A stretch of DNA of 64,000 nt from Polyangiaceae bacterium (GCA_016715885.1 JADJXL010000023.1:202769-266768), one strand, 5' to 3'; shown: positions 26,087 through 34,821, numbered from the stretch's first letter. Program-made: numbers and translations. The notes: generated by a model from the sequence alone, not told the origin.

Positions 26087-26542
26087 CGCAGTGACGACTC
26101 GATGCGTCCGAGCTCGGGGGGCAGTGACGAGCTGTCCCCCGAGCCTCGTCACGTCGCATTGAGACCCGATGGGTCACTTTGCGAGCGACGATATTTTTGC
26201 ATTGAAACGATGGCTGCCTGCACATTCGCATCGGATCCGTGCCGCCGCAGACTCGTGCCGCATTCATGAAGTGCTCATTTGCAACAGTGCACGCATTTGG
26301 CGTCCGTTGTGTGCTCCGCGCGCCGGCCAACTCTTGCTTCGCGCGCCGTCTAGTGGCACGAAGGCTCAATGCCCCGACCAGGGAAAACGGCGACTGGCGC
26401 GCAAGCAAGGACGACGAGCGTGATTCGTGCCCAGCACTTCGAGAACGCTGCATGCGGCAAGCCTTGCCAAGTGCACTCTCGACGTGAGCATCGGGAGCGG
26501 CTAGCCTTGCCCCGCTGACGCATGGAAGCCGTCGAGGTTCCA
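26087..26542 (+). other. intergenic region upstream of the partner-switching operon
   Basis: About 450 bp with no convincing gene; open frames here are short and compositionally poor. It is less GC-rich around 26190-26300 and presumably holds the promoter of the operon beginning at 26543. No sigma-54 type -24/-12 element with correct spacing was found by eye. Confidence 0.4.
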
Positions 26543-27100
26543 ATGTCGATTGCCAAGACCAGCACACCGACCGCGCCGCAGGAGCTCGAGCTCGCGTCGA
26601 ACCGATACCGCATGATCATGGCGGCGAAGTTCACGGTGAGCGGCTTCGCCCGCCAGTGGAGCCGCTGTCATCTCGTCGCGAACTACCTCGCGCGGTACGT
26701 GAGCGCCAACGAGGGCGATCCCGAGCGGCACGCAACACTCCTTTCGACATTCGTCAACGAGCTTTTGGAGGTCGTGTTTCGCAACCATGCCGATGAAGGC
26801 GAAATCGACATCATATTTCGCAAACGTGGGCGTCATGTGGTGCTTCAGCTTACGATTCCGGTCGCGGACAAGCATCGCATGTTTTATCGGATGGCAGTGA
26901 AGATGGTCAATCAGCCCGATTTGAAGAGCTGGTTTCGTGCTCGTCTGGAGGAGCCTGCGGAGGGTGAGGACACGATGCTCGGGATGCTGGAGCTCGTGGC
27001 GGTATACACGTGTACATTTACGCTTTCGGAGCCACCTGGGAGCAATCGATTGAGTTTGTTCCTCGAGTTGCCCGAGGTTGACGAAATGGGTGAGGTATGA
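26543..27100 (+). CDS. slr1658-like (DUF6272-type) ATPase-fold regulator
   Basis: 185 residues. ATG 26543 is chosen over 26522 because GAGG lies 5 bases upstream of it. The order FARQWSRCHLVANYLARYVS, then LLSTFVNELLEVVFRNHADEGEIDI, then VVLQLTIPVA and ELVAVYTCTFTLSE matches that of the second paralogue at 30932 (RWSLCNLTANFMAEYF, VLNELVENAVKFN), including the N-E-L helix typical of HATPase-like anti-sigma-type regulators. Here the ELVENAVKFN Asn is replaced (ELLEVVFRN). Its stop overlaps the next ATG (ATGA). Probably a switch protein that binds the STAS-like partner encoded next door. Confidence 0.65.
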   Translation: MSIAKTSTPTAPQELELASNRYRMIMAAKFTVSGFARQWSRCHLVANYLARYVSANEGDPERHATLLSTFVNELLEVVFRNHADEGEIDIIFRKRGRHVVLQLTIPVADKHRMFYRMAVKMVNQPDLKSWFRARLEEPAEGEDTMLGMLELVAVYTCTFTLSEPPGSNRLSLFLELPEVDEMGEV

Positions 27101-28341
27101 GCAGCTCGATTGCGCCTCCGTCGGGCCCGGGCGTGCCGTCGTCGGGCGTGCCGCCGTCATGCATGCCGGTCGCTTTGAACTTGAAGGTGACGGGTGGCGA
27201 AGGGCAGGACGAGCAGGAGGTAGCGCTCACGGGGACGCTGCGTCCGTTCGTTGCCGAAGAAATGGCGACGGTGCGCGCGTCGCTCGAGCAAGCGGCGTGG
27301 AGCACGCGGGGCACGCTGTGCGTGAACCTGAAGCGGCTCAAGTACATGAACAACGTCGCTTTTTTGGAGCTCAACCGCTTCGTGCGGTGGGTTTCGACGT
27401 CACGTCCCGAGCTGAAAATCAAGTTCATTCTTTCCAGCGTCATTCCGTGGGCCATACGGAAATTCCAGGTCATTGCTGAGCTTTACCCGTCGGTCACCAT
27501 CGAGGTCTACGACAAGGCATTTTATCCAATCCAAGAGGTCATCGAGGACGACGAATTCATCAACGTTCTCCGCACCCAAGAGAAGATCATTTGGGAGCAC
27601 GAGCAGGACAAGCTCGCGTGGCACGGGCTTCGGCCGGGGCTGCGCATTGCGGATGTTTGTTGTGGACTCGGCGATTTCGCCATCCTCTTGCAACGGGACT
27701 TTCGCCCTGAATACATCGTCGGCGTAGACCACTCGAAACCATTTTTGCGTTACGCGCGGCAACACGTCGCCGATTACGGGCTCGAGAACATCGAATACCA
27801 GTATGGCGATGCGGCCGCGCTCCTTTTGCCCGACAATTCGTTCGACTTCGTCACCTGCCGCCTGGGCTTGCAGGTTTTCAACGAACCGCAGGGCATTTTG
27901 CGCGAGCTTCTGCGAATTTGTCGTCCTGGAGGACGAATCTACGTCACCAATGAGCTCATGTCGGGCATCATCGGCTGGCCCCAGAAAGAACTATTTCGTT
28001 GGACCTACGAGAAGGTGATCGAGATGGGCCATGTTCTCGGGATGGACATGGATACCGGCCTAAAAACCAGGTCCATGCTGATAAATGCGGGCCTCGAGGA
28101 CATCAAAGTCCATCTCATCGATATCAACAACATGAATTCGGATTCCGTAGGGCTTGCGAAGGTCGTCGAAAGCTGGAACTACGTAACGAGGCAGATGTGC
28201 CAGCGTAGCGAACAGCCTCCCGAGGTATTCGAGCGTATCCGAGAGGGCCTGCGCGCGCATGTCGAGGCAATTCAGACCGAAGGCGGGTTCGCCTCGTGGC
28301 CGATCTATGCCGGATCGGGTCGCAAGCCGTTCCGAAGCTGA
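27097..28341 (+). CDS. STAS-like (slr1659-type) domain fused to a SAM-dependent methyltransferase
   Basis: 414 residues. After a Pro/Ser-rich start, residues 25-150 look like the slr1659/STAS-like regulator fold (LCVNLKRLKYMNNVAFLELNRFVRW, then LKIKFILSSVIPWAIRKFQVI), very like the C-terminal half of the protein at 30932. Residues 180-330 are a class I methyltransferase of UbiE type: ADVCCGLGDFAI (motif I), GVDHSKPFLRYAR, DNSFDFVTCRLGLQVF and ELLRICRPGGRIYVTNE. The methyl acceptor is unknown. The gene overlaps the ATPase-fold gene by 4 bp. The fusion suggests that methyl transfer is switched by the phosphatase/kinase-like partners in this operon. Confidence 0.8.
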   Translation: MSSSIAPPSGPGVPSSGVPPSCMPVALNLKVTGGEGQDEQEVALTGTLRPFVAEEMATVRASLEQAAWSTRGTLCVNLKRLKYMNNVAFLELNRFVRWVSTSRPELKIKFILSSVIPWAIRKFQVIAELYPSVTIEVYDKAFYPIQEVIEDDEFINVLRTQEKIIWEHEQDKLAWHGLRPGLRIADVCCGLGDFAILLQRDFRPEYIVGVDHSKPFLRYARQHVADYGLENIEYQYGDAAALLLPDNSFDFVTCRLGLQVFNEPQGILRELLRICRPGGRIYVTNELMSGIIGWPQKELFRWTYEKVIEMGHVLGMDMDTGLKTRSMLINAGLEDIKVHLIDINNMNSDSVGLAKVVESWNYVTRQMCQRSEQPPEVFERIREGLRAHVEAIQTEGGFASWPIYAGSGRKPFRS

Positions 28342-28512
28342 CGACCGTCGCACCATCGAGTTGACGAGAGCGGGCCATGGTTTCACCGCGCGAGGTGCGA
28401 GCGATACGGTGTGTAATGAAAATTGCCAGAATTGATGTAGCGTTCCCGTTCGAAACAGTTTACGACTGAGCCGCACGCGAGTACGAGCGTCGTGTCCAGG
28501 AGGATGCTGGTC

Positions 28513-30909
28513 GTGTCGTCTGATCACCGCAGCAATGGATCTCCGAATGCACCGAGCGGCATCTTCGCGAGGCTCAACAAGTTCAATACGAAGTTTCTGC
28601 TCGTAACGGGTGTCAGCGTCGTCGTGGGCGCGGTGCTCAACGTGATGGTTGCGCAAACGGGCCTCGTACAACTCAGCGCTCGTTCGCGATCCGAAATCGA
28701 GCAGGGTCTCACGACGTCGACGCGCGAATACTTGATCAACCACCTCAACGACAAGGTCAAGTACACCGACTACGAGCTGGGACACGTCGAGAAGGACATC
28801 GATACGCTGGCGGCGATTGTACAGAACTTCATCGATCGCGATGCGGACATCGAGCCGGTTCTGCGCGAAGCTGCAAACCTCCCAGCGCTCAAAGACAAAC
28901 TCGTCTACAACCAAAAATCGGGCTGGTATCAGAACGCCAATGACGAGCCGGCGGTCGTCGCAGCTTGGGGCTACCAAGGCGACAAGGAGACGGGCACGCT
29001 GAAGCCTGAAACACAGGCATTGGTCGATCGCACGGCGATCTTGGATCTCATCATGCCCGCGATCGCGGCGAATGGTTCGTCCAAGGTGCAGATTTACTAC
29101 GTCGGGCCGCACGAAAACCCGATCGCGCGCCTGACGCCTTACGTCGACATCGGCAACATCCTCGATGGAATGGCTCCCGGCCACAACGAGAAGAATTGGT
29201 ATGACTTCTTCTATCCCGGCTTGACGGAAGGCTGTACGAAGTGGCTATCCGAACCCGGAGGCCTGGCAAAGCGCAAGTCGCAGATCGTCAACTACGGTCC
29301 TTACGACGATGCTGCCGGCCAAGGCCTCGTGATGACGCTCTTTCATCCGGTGTGGAACAAGGAGCGCACGGCGTTTGCTGGAACCATTGGTTTCGACATT
29401 TCGCTCGCGAAGATCGTCGATTCGATCAAGGACGTGAAGCTACGTGAGACGGGGTTTGCGTTCCTTGCGCAAGCCGATGGCAATCTTTTGGCCGTGAATG
29501 ATGCGGGCGCCAAGAAGCTCGGCCTGAAGACCAGCGAAGAAAGCAAGCAAAAGGCGCCCGACGGCAGTCTTCAAATCATCAAGCGGCTCTTCAAGGACAG
29601 TACGGAGAGCGAGGTCAAGAACCTCGAGATGCCCGAAAGTACGGTCGTCGATTATCACGAAATTACATTGAGCAATCAGCCGCACATCATCGTGCTTCAG
29701 CGTCTTCGTTCGCTCGATGCGCTCGTCAATGGCGCGATCGTGTCCGACCAGTGGACGTTCGGGTTCGTCGTTCCGAAGGAAGAGCTTTACCGATCGCTCG
29801 ATCGCGCGCAGGCGACGATCGAGCAGACGCGAGGGGACATTACACGCAGCCAGGGGTTGATCACGATAGGGTCACTGCTCATCGTGATGCTTGGCGTCTA
29901 CCTCGTGGCTCGCCGCATGACCGGGGCGCTCGTGGCGCTGTCGGAAGGTGCATCGCGCATGCGCCAAGGTGATTACGGGGTACGTATCGAAGCGACGACG
30001 GGCGACGAGATCGGTCAGCTCACGCATGCCTTCAACGACATGGCGGCCGAAATTCGCGCGCACACGAACAACCTCGAAGAACTCGTTCGAGCACGAACGG
30101 TCGAGCTCGAGGAAGCGAACAAGGAGATCACGAGCCTCAACGCGCAGCTTGCGCAGGAGAACCTGCGTCTCGGCGCGGAGCTCGACGTCGCGCGCCGTTT
30201 GCAGCTCATGGTGCTGCCTCCGACGCGCGAGCTCGACGAGATCAAGGACCTCGACATTGCGGGTTACATGTCGCCGGCGGACGAGGTTGGAGGCGATTAC
30301 TACGACGTTTTGCGAGGCAACGGCGTCATCAAGATCGGCATTGGTGACGTGACGGGTCACGGTCTCGAGAGCGGCGTGCTGATGCTGATGGTGCAGACGG
30401 CGGTGCGGACGCTTCTTGCGAGCAACGAGACGGATCCGACGCGCTTTTTGGGCATCGTCAACAAGGTCATCTACCAGAACATTCAGCGCATCAACTCGGA
30501 CAAGAACCTTACGCTTTCGCTGATGGACTACAGCGACGGCAAGCTCATGCTCACGGGGCAGCACGAGGAAGTGATCGTCGTGCGCAAGAATGGTGAGCTC
30601 GAGCGAATCGACACGACGGAGTTCGGGATTCCGGTGGGCATGGATGAAGACATCACCGACTTCCTGTCCAATACGGAAATTCCGATGGAGTCCGGTGACG
30701 TTGCTGTTCTCTTCACGGACGGGGTGACGGAGGCCGAGCGAACGGATACGGCGCAATATGGTGTGGAGCGACTGTGTGAGGTCGTCGTCGAGCACCACGC
30801 GAAAACTTCGCGAGAAATCAAAGAGGCGATCATCGCCGACGTGATGGCACACATTGGGACGAACAAGGTTTACGATGACATCACGGTGTTGGTCATCAAG
30901 AGGCTATGA
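28513..30909 (+). CDS. membrane sensor phosphatase: Cache sensor, HAMP and PP2C/SpoIIE domain
   Basis: The frame is open from GTG 28492, but GTG 28513 lies 9 bases after AGGAGG and is the better start. A membrane span (LVTGVSVVVGAVLNVMVA) is followed by about 400 extracytoplasmic residues of double-Cache type (YTDYELGHVEKDID, IQIYYVGPHENP-like, WNKERTAFAGTIGFDISL), a second span (LITIGSLLIVMLGVYLVA), HAMP (GDYGVRIEATTGDEIGQLTHAFN), a coiled coil and a C-terminal PP2C domain (EVGGDYYDVL, IGDVTGHGLESGVLM, VLFTDGVTEAE, VYDDITVLVIKR). The metal-binding Asp residues are present. It should sense an external ligand and dephosphorylate an STAS-type antagonist from this operon. Confidence 0.88.
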   Translation: MSSDHRSNGSPNAPSGIFARLNKFNTKFLLVTGVSVVVGAVLNVMVAQTGLVQLSARSRSEIEQGLTTSTREYLINHLNDKVKYTDYELGHVEKDIDTLAAIVQNFIDRDADIEPVLREAANLPALKDKLVYNQKSGWYQNANDEPAVVAAWGYQGDKETGTLKPETQALVDRTAILDLIMPAIAANGSSKVQIYYVGPHENPIARLTPYVDIGNILDGMAPGHNEKNWYDFFYPGLTEGCTKWLSEPGGLAKRKSQIVNYGPYDDAAGQGLVMTLFHPVWNKERTAFAGTIGFDISLAKIVDSIKDVKLRETGFAFLAQADGNLLAVNDAGAKKLGLKTSEESKQKAPDGSLQIIKRLFKDSTESEVKNLEMPESTVVDYHEITLSNQPHIIVLQRLRSLDALVNGAIVSDQWTFGFVVPKEELYRSLDRAQATIEQTRGDITRSQGLITIGSLLIVMLGVYLVARRMTGALVALSEGASRMRQGDYGVRIEATTGDEIGQLTHAFNDMAAEIRAHTNNLEELVRARTVELEEANKEITSLNAQLAQENLRLGAELDVARRLQLMVLPPTRELDEIKDLDIAGYMSPADEVGGDYYDVLRGNGVIKIGIGDVTGHGLESGVLMLMVQTAVRTLLASNETDPTRFLGIVNKVIYQNIQRINSDKNLTLSLMDYSDGKLMLTGQHEEVIVVRKNGELERIDTTEFGIPVGMDEDITDFLSNTEIPMESGDVAVLFTDGVTEAERTDTAQYGVERLCEVVVEHHAKTSREIKEAIIADVMAHIGTNKVYDDITVLVIKRL

Positions 30910-30931
30910 CGCGTAGGAGACTGTCAACACT

Positions 30932-31849
30932 ATGAGTGAGATCATTGGCGTCTATTCGCTCGACGACTCGTTCAGCGAGCACATGTCGTTGACCCTGTAC
31001 CCCGACTCGTTCGCGGTGCGGTGGAGCCTCTGCAACCTCACGGCGAATTTCATGGCGGAGTATTTCGCGGAGCTTTTCCCCGATGGCGATGATGAGGGCA
31101 AGCTCATCAGTCGGGCGGAGGTGAGCAGCGCCGTGAGTTACGTGCTCAATGAGCTCGTCGAGAATGCCGTCAAGTTCAACCGCAGTGGTGACATCAATGT
31201 TACCGTGGGCATTGGCAAGGAGGACTTGGTTTGTCTCGTGAGCAATCACATTGCCAATGGTGATGTTCCTCCATTGCGTGAAAAACTGCTCGAGCTTTCG
31301 CGTGAGGATCCGGGGGAGCTTTTGCGGCGACAAGCGGAAGCAAATGCGGAGGATCCCGAGGCGACGGGATCGGGGCTTGGATATCTCATCATCATGAGCG
31401 ACTACGGGGTCAGTCTGGGCTGGAAGCTCGATCCCGTGTCGTCGCAAAACACTTGTATCAGGACGATGGCGCGTCTGCCCATCTTGAAGGAAAGGGCGAG
31501 AATGGAAATCAAAGGCGGAAACTATCGAGTATGGTACGATCCGGCCGAGGTTGCGGTGTACTTCGAAGGTATCCTGCGTCTCGGCGGGCCTCAGGAATAC
31601 CTGCCGGTCGAGGAGCTTCTCGACAAGGTTCTCCTGACGAATCCGAAGTCGATCATTTTGGATCTGCGCACCCTCAATTTCTTGAACAGCTCGGGCATCA
31701 ACGTCCTTTACAAGTTCGCGATTGCGATGCGTAAGAAGGGCGATGTACAGCTCGTGGTCCGTGGATCGAAAGCCGTACCTTGGCAGGGCAAATCGCTACC
31801 CAATCTGAAGAAGTTCAATCAGAACTTCGAGATGATCTTCTGTGATTGA
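30932..31849 (+). CDS. slr1658-slr1659 fusion regulator (ATPase-fold plus STAS-like domain)
   Basis: 305 residues. The N-terminal 185 are an slr1658/DUF6272-like ATPase-fold domain (RWSLCNLTANFMAEYFAELF, YVLNELVENAVKFNRSGD with the HATPase-type NELVENAVK helix, GSGLGYLIIMSDYGV as a G-box-like loop). The remaining 115 are an slr1659/STAS-like domain (YRVWYDPAEVAVYFEG, SIILDLRTLNFLNSSGINVLYKFA, where the Ser pair of FLNSSGINVL sits at the STAS phosphorylation position). Elsewhere in this operon the two halves are separate genes, so this protein records their functional pairing. It lies 22 bp after the sensor phosphatase. Confidence 0.8.
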   Translation: MSEIIGVYSLDDSFSEHMSLTLYPDSFAVRWSLCNLTANFMAEYFAELFPDGDDEGKLISRAEVSSAVSYVLNELVENAVKFNRSGDINVTVGIGKEDLVCLVSNHIANGDVPPLREKLLELSREDPGELLRRQAEANAEDPEATGSGLGYLIIMSDYGVSLGWKLDPVSSQNTCIRTMARLPILKERARMEIKGGNYRVWYDPAEVAVYFEGILRLGGPQEYLPVEELLDKVLLTNPKSIILDLRTLNFLNSSGINVLYKFAIAMRKKGDVQLVVRGSKAVPWQGKSLPNLKKFNQNFEMIFCD

Positions 31850-31900
31850 TAGAGGATCGAGGCGAACGAAGAGCAAAGCGGAAGAGGACTTTTTCGACCG

Positions 31901-32890
31901 ATGACCGCATCGAACGACAGCACGACGGAACGCGTGGCCGAGATATTGGCTGAAGCCGCGGTCATCGATTCCGTCAAGACGTTTCTTTCGGACGAAGCAG
32001 CCGCCGAGCGATTGCTTTCGACGAAGGAAGGTCGGCTGGAGTTCCTTGCCCGCAGCCGCACGGTGGTCGAGCAATGCGAGCGGTTGCGATCCGAAATGGA
32101 GGAGATGGCGGTCGTTCACGAGCTGACGCTCGAACACGCAACGCGTATCGAGAACGAGCTCGAATTGCAAAATCGAATCGTCAGCGAAGATCTCGAGGTG
32201 GCTCGGGGAATTCAGCAATCGCTCATGCCCGATCCAGCCATGCTCGCCGACTTCGTTGACATTGCCGTGTATCACAAGCAATTGACGGAAGTCGGAGGCG
32301 ACTACTACGACTTTTCACAATTGCCCGGTGATCGATTTGCGGTGAGCGTGTACGACATTTCCGGTCACGGCGTGTCGTCGGCGCTCATCATGACGTTCCT
32401 CAAGGCCCAAATCGAAAATGCCACCAAGCGCCTCGATAGTCCGAGCGCCATCGTCGATTGGGTCAACCGTGCTTCGTACGCTTTTCTTCGCGGGGTGCGC
32501 CGTTATGCAACGGTCAACTTCGTGATGTTCAGTGATAGGTTTCTGCGCTACGTGTCAGGCGGCGGTTATGGACTTCTCGTCCGACGCGGAGAGCAAAAAA
32601 CCTTTAATCGGGTAGGCAATTACATTGGTTTGAGAACCAAGCCGTTTCGTGAATTCGAGCTCCCTTTCGAGGAGCGCGACATCGTGGCACTCTACACGGA
32701 CGGAATGGTCGAGGCTCTAGACGAAAACGGAAAGGGTTATACCGTGCAACGTCTCAACGACTTGATCGCGCGGCATAGCGACGAACCCGTCCAGGATATC
32801 CTGAATCGGTGTGTCGAGGACTACACCAATTTCAGGGCCCAGGACACGGACGACATTACCCTCCTCATCCTGCGAAGGTGCGCCAAATGA
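31901..32890 (+). CDS. soluble PP2C/SpoIIE-type phosphatase (RsbU-like)
   Basis: 329 residues. An N-terminal helical/coiled-coil region (about 1-105: AERLLSTKEGRLEFLARSR, ELTLEHATRIENELELQNR) leads into a complete PP2C domain: LEVARGIQQSLMP, EVGGDYYDFSQL, VSVYDISGHGVSSALIMTFLK, GLRTKPFREFELPFEERD, VALYTDGMVEALDENG, DTDDITLLILRR. There is no membrane span, so input comes from a cytoplasmic signal or partner. The stop overlaps the next start (ATGA at 32887-32890). It is the second phosphatase of the operon and likely acts on a different or the same STAS-like protein. Confidence 0.87.
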   Translation: MTASNDSTTERVAEILAEAAVIDSVKTFLSDEAAAERLLSTKEGRLEFLARSRTVVEQCERLRSEMEEMAVVHELTLEHATRIENELELQNRIVSEDLEVARGIQQSLMPDPAMLADFVDIAVYHKQLTEVGGDYYDFSQLPGDRFAVSVYDISGHGVSSALIMTFLKAQIENATKRLDSPSAIVDWVNRASYAFLRGVRRYATVNFVMFSDRFLRYVSGGGYGLLVRRGEQKTFNRVGNYIGLRTKPFREFELPFEERDIVALYTDGMVEALDENGKGYTVQRLNDLIARHSDEPVQDILNRCVEDYTNFRAQDTDDITLLILRRCAK

Positions 32891-33393
32891 GCACAGGGGG
32901 TACCCGAACGCAGACTGCCGTTGGCGCGTCGATCTACATCTCGCCTCTCGACCATGTCGCGGGTGACGTCGCCGGTCTGCTCGGCAATTTCCTATTCGAT
33001 TTGCTCGGGATGTTCTATCCCCGGCAAATCTGCTCGAAGGCCAATGTGGTCGTCATCGAGCTGGTCACCAATGTGATGGAGCATTGCACGATTCGCGACG
33101 GCGCCTTGAAAGTCGACCTCAAAATCGACGGCGACGACCTGCTCATCACCGTTGCCAATCCCGTCACTCCCGACGTCTTCGAAGCCGTGAAAAACCGCTT
33201 CACCGTCATCGCCAATGCCGAAGACCCGAAGAAGCTTCTTGCCGATACCGTCCGTGAACGGCGGATCGACCGCGCCAAGGGCGGCCTCGGACTGATGCGC
33301 CTCACGGCCGAAAGCAAATTCCGGCTCACCGCCGAATACGAACAGGGCTTTCTCATTGTCAAAGCGCAATTCCCGATGAGAGGTTTCGCATGA
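32887..33393 (+). CDS. ATP-binding (HATPase/slr1658-like) regulator
   Basis: 168 residues. ICSKANVVVIELVTNVMEHC is the Bergerat-fold N-box region (E-L-V-T-N), followed by GDDLLITVANPVTPDVFEAV and a KGGLGLMRLTAE glycine loop. This is the layout of RsbW/RsbT-like kinases, although the family appears closer to slr1658. It is coupled at both ends by 4-bp ATGA overlaps, with the phosphatase gene before it and the STAS-like gene after it, an arrangement typical of a kinase, its substrate and its phosphatase being co-translated. Confidence 0.75.
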   Translation: MSTGGTRTQTAVGASIYISPLDHVAGDVAGLLGNFLFDLLGMFYPRQICSKANVVVIELVTNVMEHCTIRDGALKVDLKIDGDDLLITVANPVTPDVFEAVKNRFTVIANAEDPKKLLADTVRERRIDRAKGGLGLMRLTAESKFRLTAEYEQGFLIVKAQFPMRGFA

Positions 33394-33797
33394 AGGTCCT
33401 CACCTACGGTGAAATCATGGACGGCGGCCTGAGCGTCTTTCACTCGGTCGCGAAACTCGATGATCGTCACCTCATTCTGACTTTCGAGGGCGTCATTCGG
33501 GTGGATAACCCCTACCGCTACCTCCATACCTACCTCGAGGAGCTCGCCAAAGTCCTCCCCAAGCAGAAAATCAGCGATACGACGATGGATTTCGTCAAAA
33601 TGCGATTCTGCAATTCCAACGGCTTCTACGTCATCATGGATATCGTCGACGCCGTTTACAACTTGGTCCCAGGACCCGTCACCGTCCGCCGTATTGCCGA
33701 CGATGACTGGCAGTGCGAAACCTTGCCCATCCTGCTGAACCTCAGCGAAGAACACATCTCCGCTCGCACCAAGTTCGAAGACATCAAAGCGTCTTGA
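33390..33797 (+). CDS. slr1659-like STAS-type regulator
   Basis: 135 residues. FHSVAKLDDRHLILTFEGVIRVDNPYRYL and DTTMDFVKMRFCNSNGFYVIMDIVDAVY correspond to the STAS-like half of the 30932 protein (FLNSSGINVLYKFA aligns with FCNSNGFYVIMDIV, keeping one Ser). It overlaps the ATP-binding protein gene by 4 bp and is the last gene of the operon. Its stop codon abuts repeat copy 4. It is the likely switch protein modified by the neighbouring ATP-binding protein and phosphatases. Confidence 0.72.
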   Translation: MKVLTYGEIMDGGLSVFHSVAKLDDRHLILTFEGVIRVDNPYRYLHTYLEELAKVLPKQKISDTTMDFVKMRFCNSNGFYVIMDIVDAVYNLVPGPVTVRRIADDDWQCETLPILLNLSEEHISARTKFEDIKAS

Positions 33798-33998
33798 TCG
33801 GGGCCGGGCCTTGATTGGAACGCTCGCTTCGCGCGCGTCTCGATCGGGGCCGGGTCTTGATTGGAGCGCTCGCTTCGCGCGCGTGGGACGCGCGCGAAGC
33901 GAGGCCAGTCACGATGGGGGGCTCGCAGGCGGCCCTATAAATGTTTTTGCGCTTCGCACAAAAACACGGGCCGACTGCTCTGCCCCCCATACCCCCGG
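33796..33998 (-). repeat. dispersed hairpin repeat, family A copy 4 (inverted, tail duplicated)
   Basis: Reverse-oriented copy. Read on the minus strand it begins GGGGGTATGGGGGGCAGAGC at 33998. The central hairpin is GTTTTTGTGC / GCGCAAAAAC around GAA (one G-T pair), and the right hairpin is a 14-bp perfect stem around CCC. The terminal segment (CCGGGCCTTGATTGGAACGC and CCGGGTCTTGATTGGAGCGC) is present twice in tandem at 33803-33880. Confidence 0.85.
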
Positions 33999-34073
33999 TT
34001 CGTTTTGGTGACCGCTCGCCCGCTTGACATCGGTGCCGCTTCACCGAGAAAATACGCTCTTGGAGGGCCTGCC

Positions 34074-34817
34074 ATGCATCGCTCCGCTCGCGCCGTCACC
34101 GTCATCCTCAGCGCAGCCGCCTTGGTCGCTGCGTGTACCTTCACGCCAAACCCCGACCCGCGCGGAACATCGACCGCGTCTTCCTCCGCCTCTTCTTCGA
34201 GCTCCAGCGGCGACGCTGGCTCGGGCGGAGCAGCAGGCATGGGCGGCGCTGCAGGCGCGGGCGGCATTGCCGGCATGGGTGGCACGGCAGGTGCCGGGGG
34301 CATCGCTGGGGCGGGTGGCACGGCCGGTGCTGGTGGCAGTATGGCCGAGGCACCCAAACCCGATTTTGGACTCACGGACGTAAATATAAACTCCCCTACG
34401 TCCGGAAAAATCGTTTCACCTCGCGATTACCTCGGGCAGGTATCCGCCTGGTACTTCGGACACGCCACGTGAAGCTTCTGTAGTGGCCAGTTTGGCTACA
34501 TGAACCAGATGCAGAGCGAAATCGACGCGGAGCTTGGCGGCGATCCGGGCAGCAAAGTGCAGTTTGTCGGCATCAACGAAGCGGGCCACGAAGCGGGCAA
34601 TCCGCTCATCACGAACGGGCGAAATCTGCCCTGGCTACAGGACACCATCGACGAGCAGGTTTGGAAAAACTGGGGCATCACGTTCCGCGATGTCGTCGTG
34701 CTCGACGCGGAAAATCGTCCGATCGCCGTCCACAACGTCACGACGTACCCGCTCTCCGTGACGGAAAACTACGCAGCGCTGAAGCAAATCTTGCTCGACG
34801 CCGCGCAGAAGCTTTGA
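34074..34817 (+). CDS. predicted selenoprotein: thioredoxin-fold (redoxin-like) lipoprotein with in-frame TGA
   Basis: One frame runs from ATG 34074 (GGAGGG upstream) to the stop at 34817, interrupted only by TGA at 34470-34472. It opens with a lipoprotein signal (LSAAALVAAC), a Ser run and a Gly/Ala linker, then a TlpA/redoxin-like domain. The text before the TGA is VSAWYFGHAT and after it SFCSGQFGYM, so the TGA stands in the first Cys position of a C-x-x-C thiol motif (U-S-F-C). Coding character continues after it (VQFVGINEAGHEAGNP, VVVLDAENRPIAVHNVTTYP). A SECIS-like hairpin follows the TGA directly. I read the codon as selenocysteine; a nonsense mutation or sequence error is the alternative. 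Expected to be an envelope thiol/selenol oxidoreductase of 247 residues. Confidence 0.75.
34473..34504 (+). promoter_or_regulatory. putative bacterial SECIS element
   Basis: Directly downstream of the TGA, an 11-bp interrupted stem can form: TTC-TGTA-[GTG]-GCCA, loop GTT, TGGC-TACA-[T]-GAA. The loop starts 18 nt after the TGA and its first base is G. Both agree with the published description of bacterial SECIS elements (short apical loop with G among its first two bases, 16-37 nt from UGA). The hairpin lies within the coding frame, as bacterial SECIS elements do. Confidence 0.6.
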
Positions 34818-34821
34818 TGAG

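Noticed and set aside
26340..26400. A sigma-54 promoter (TGGCAC at 26353) for the regulatory operon
   Set aside because: No GC dinucleotide at the required spacing from the GG element.
34470..34500. Two separate genes (one ending at 34472, one starting at ATG 34500)
   Set aside because: The second would lack a ribosome site and begin inside a thioredoxin-fold motif; both halves are in one frame and make one domain.
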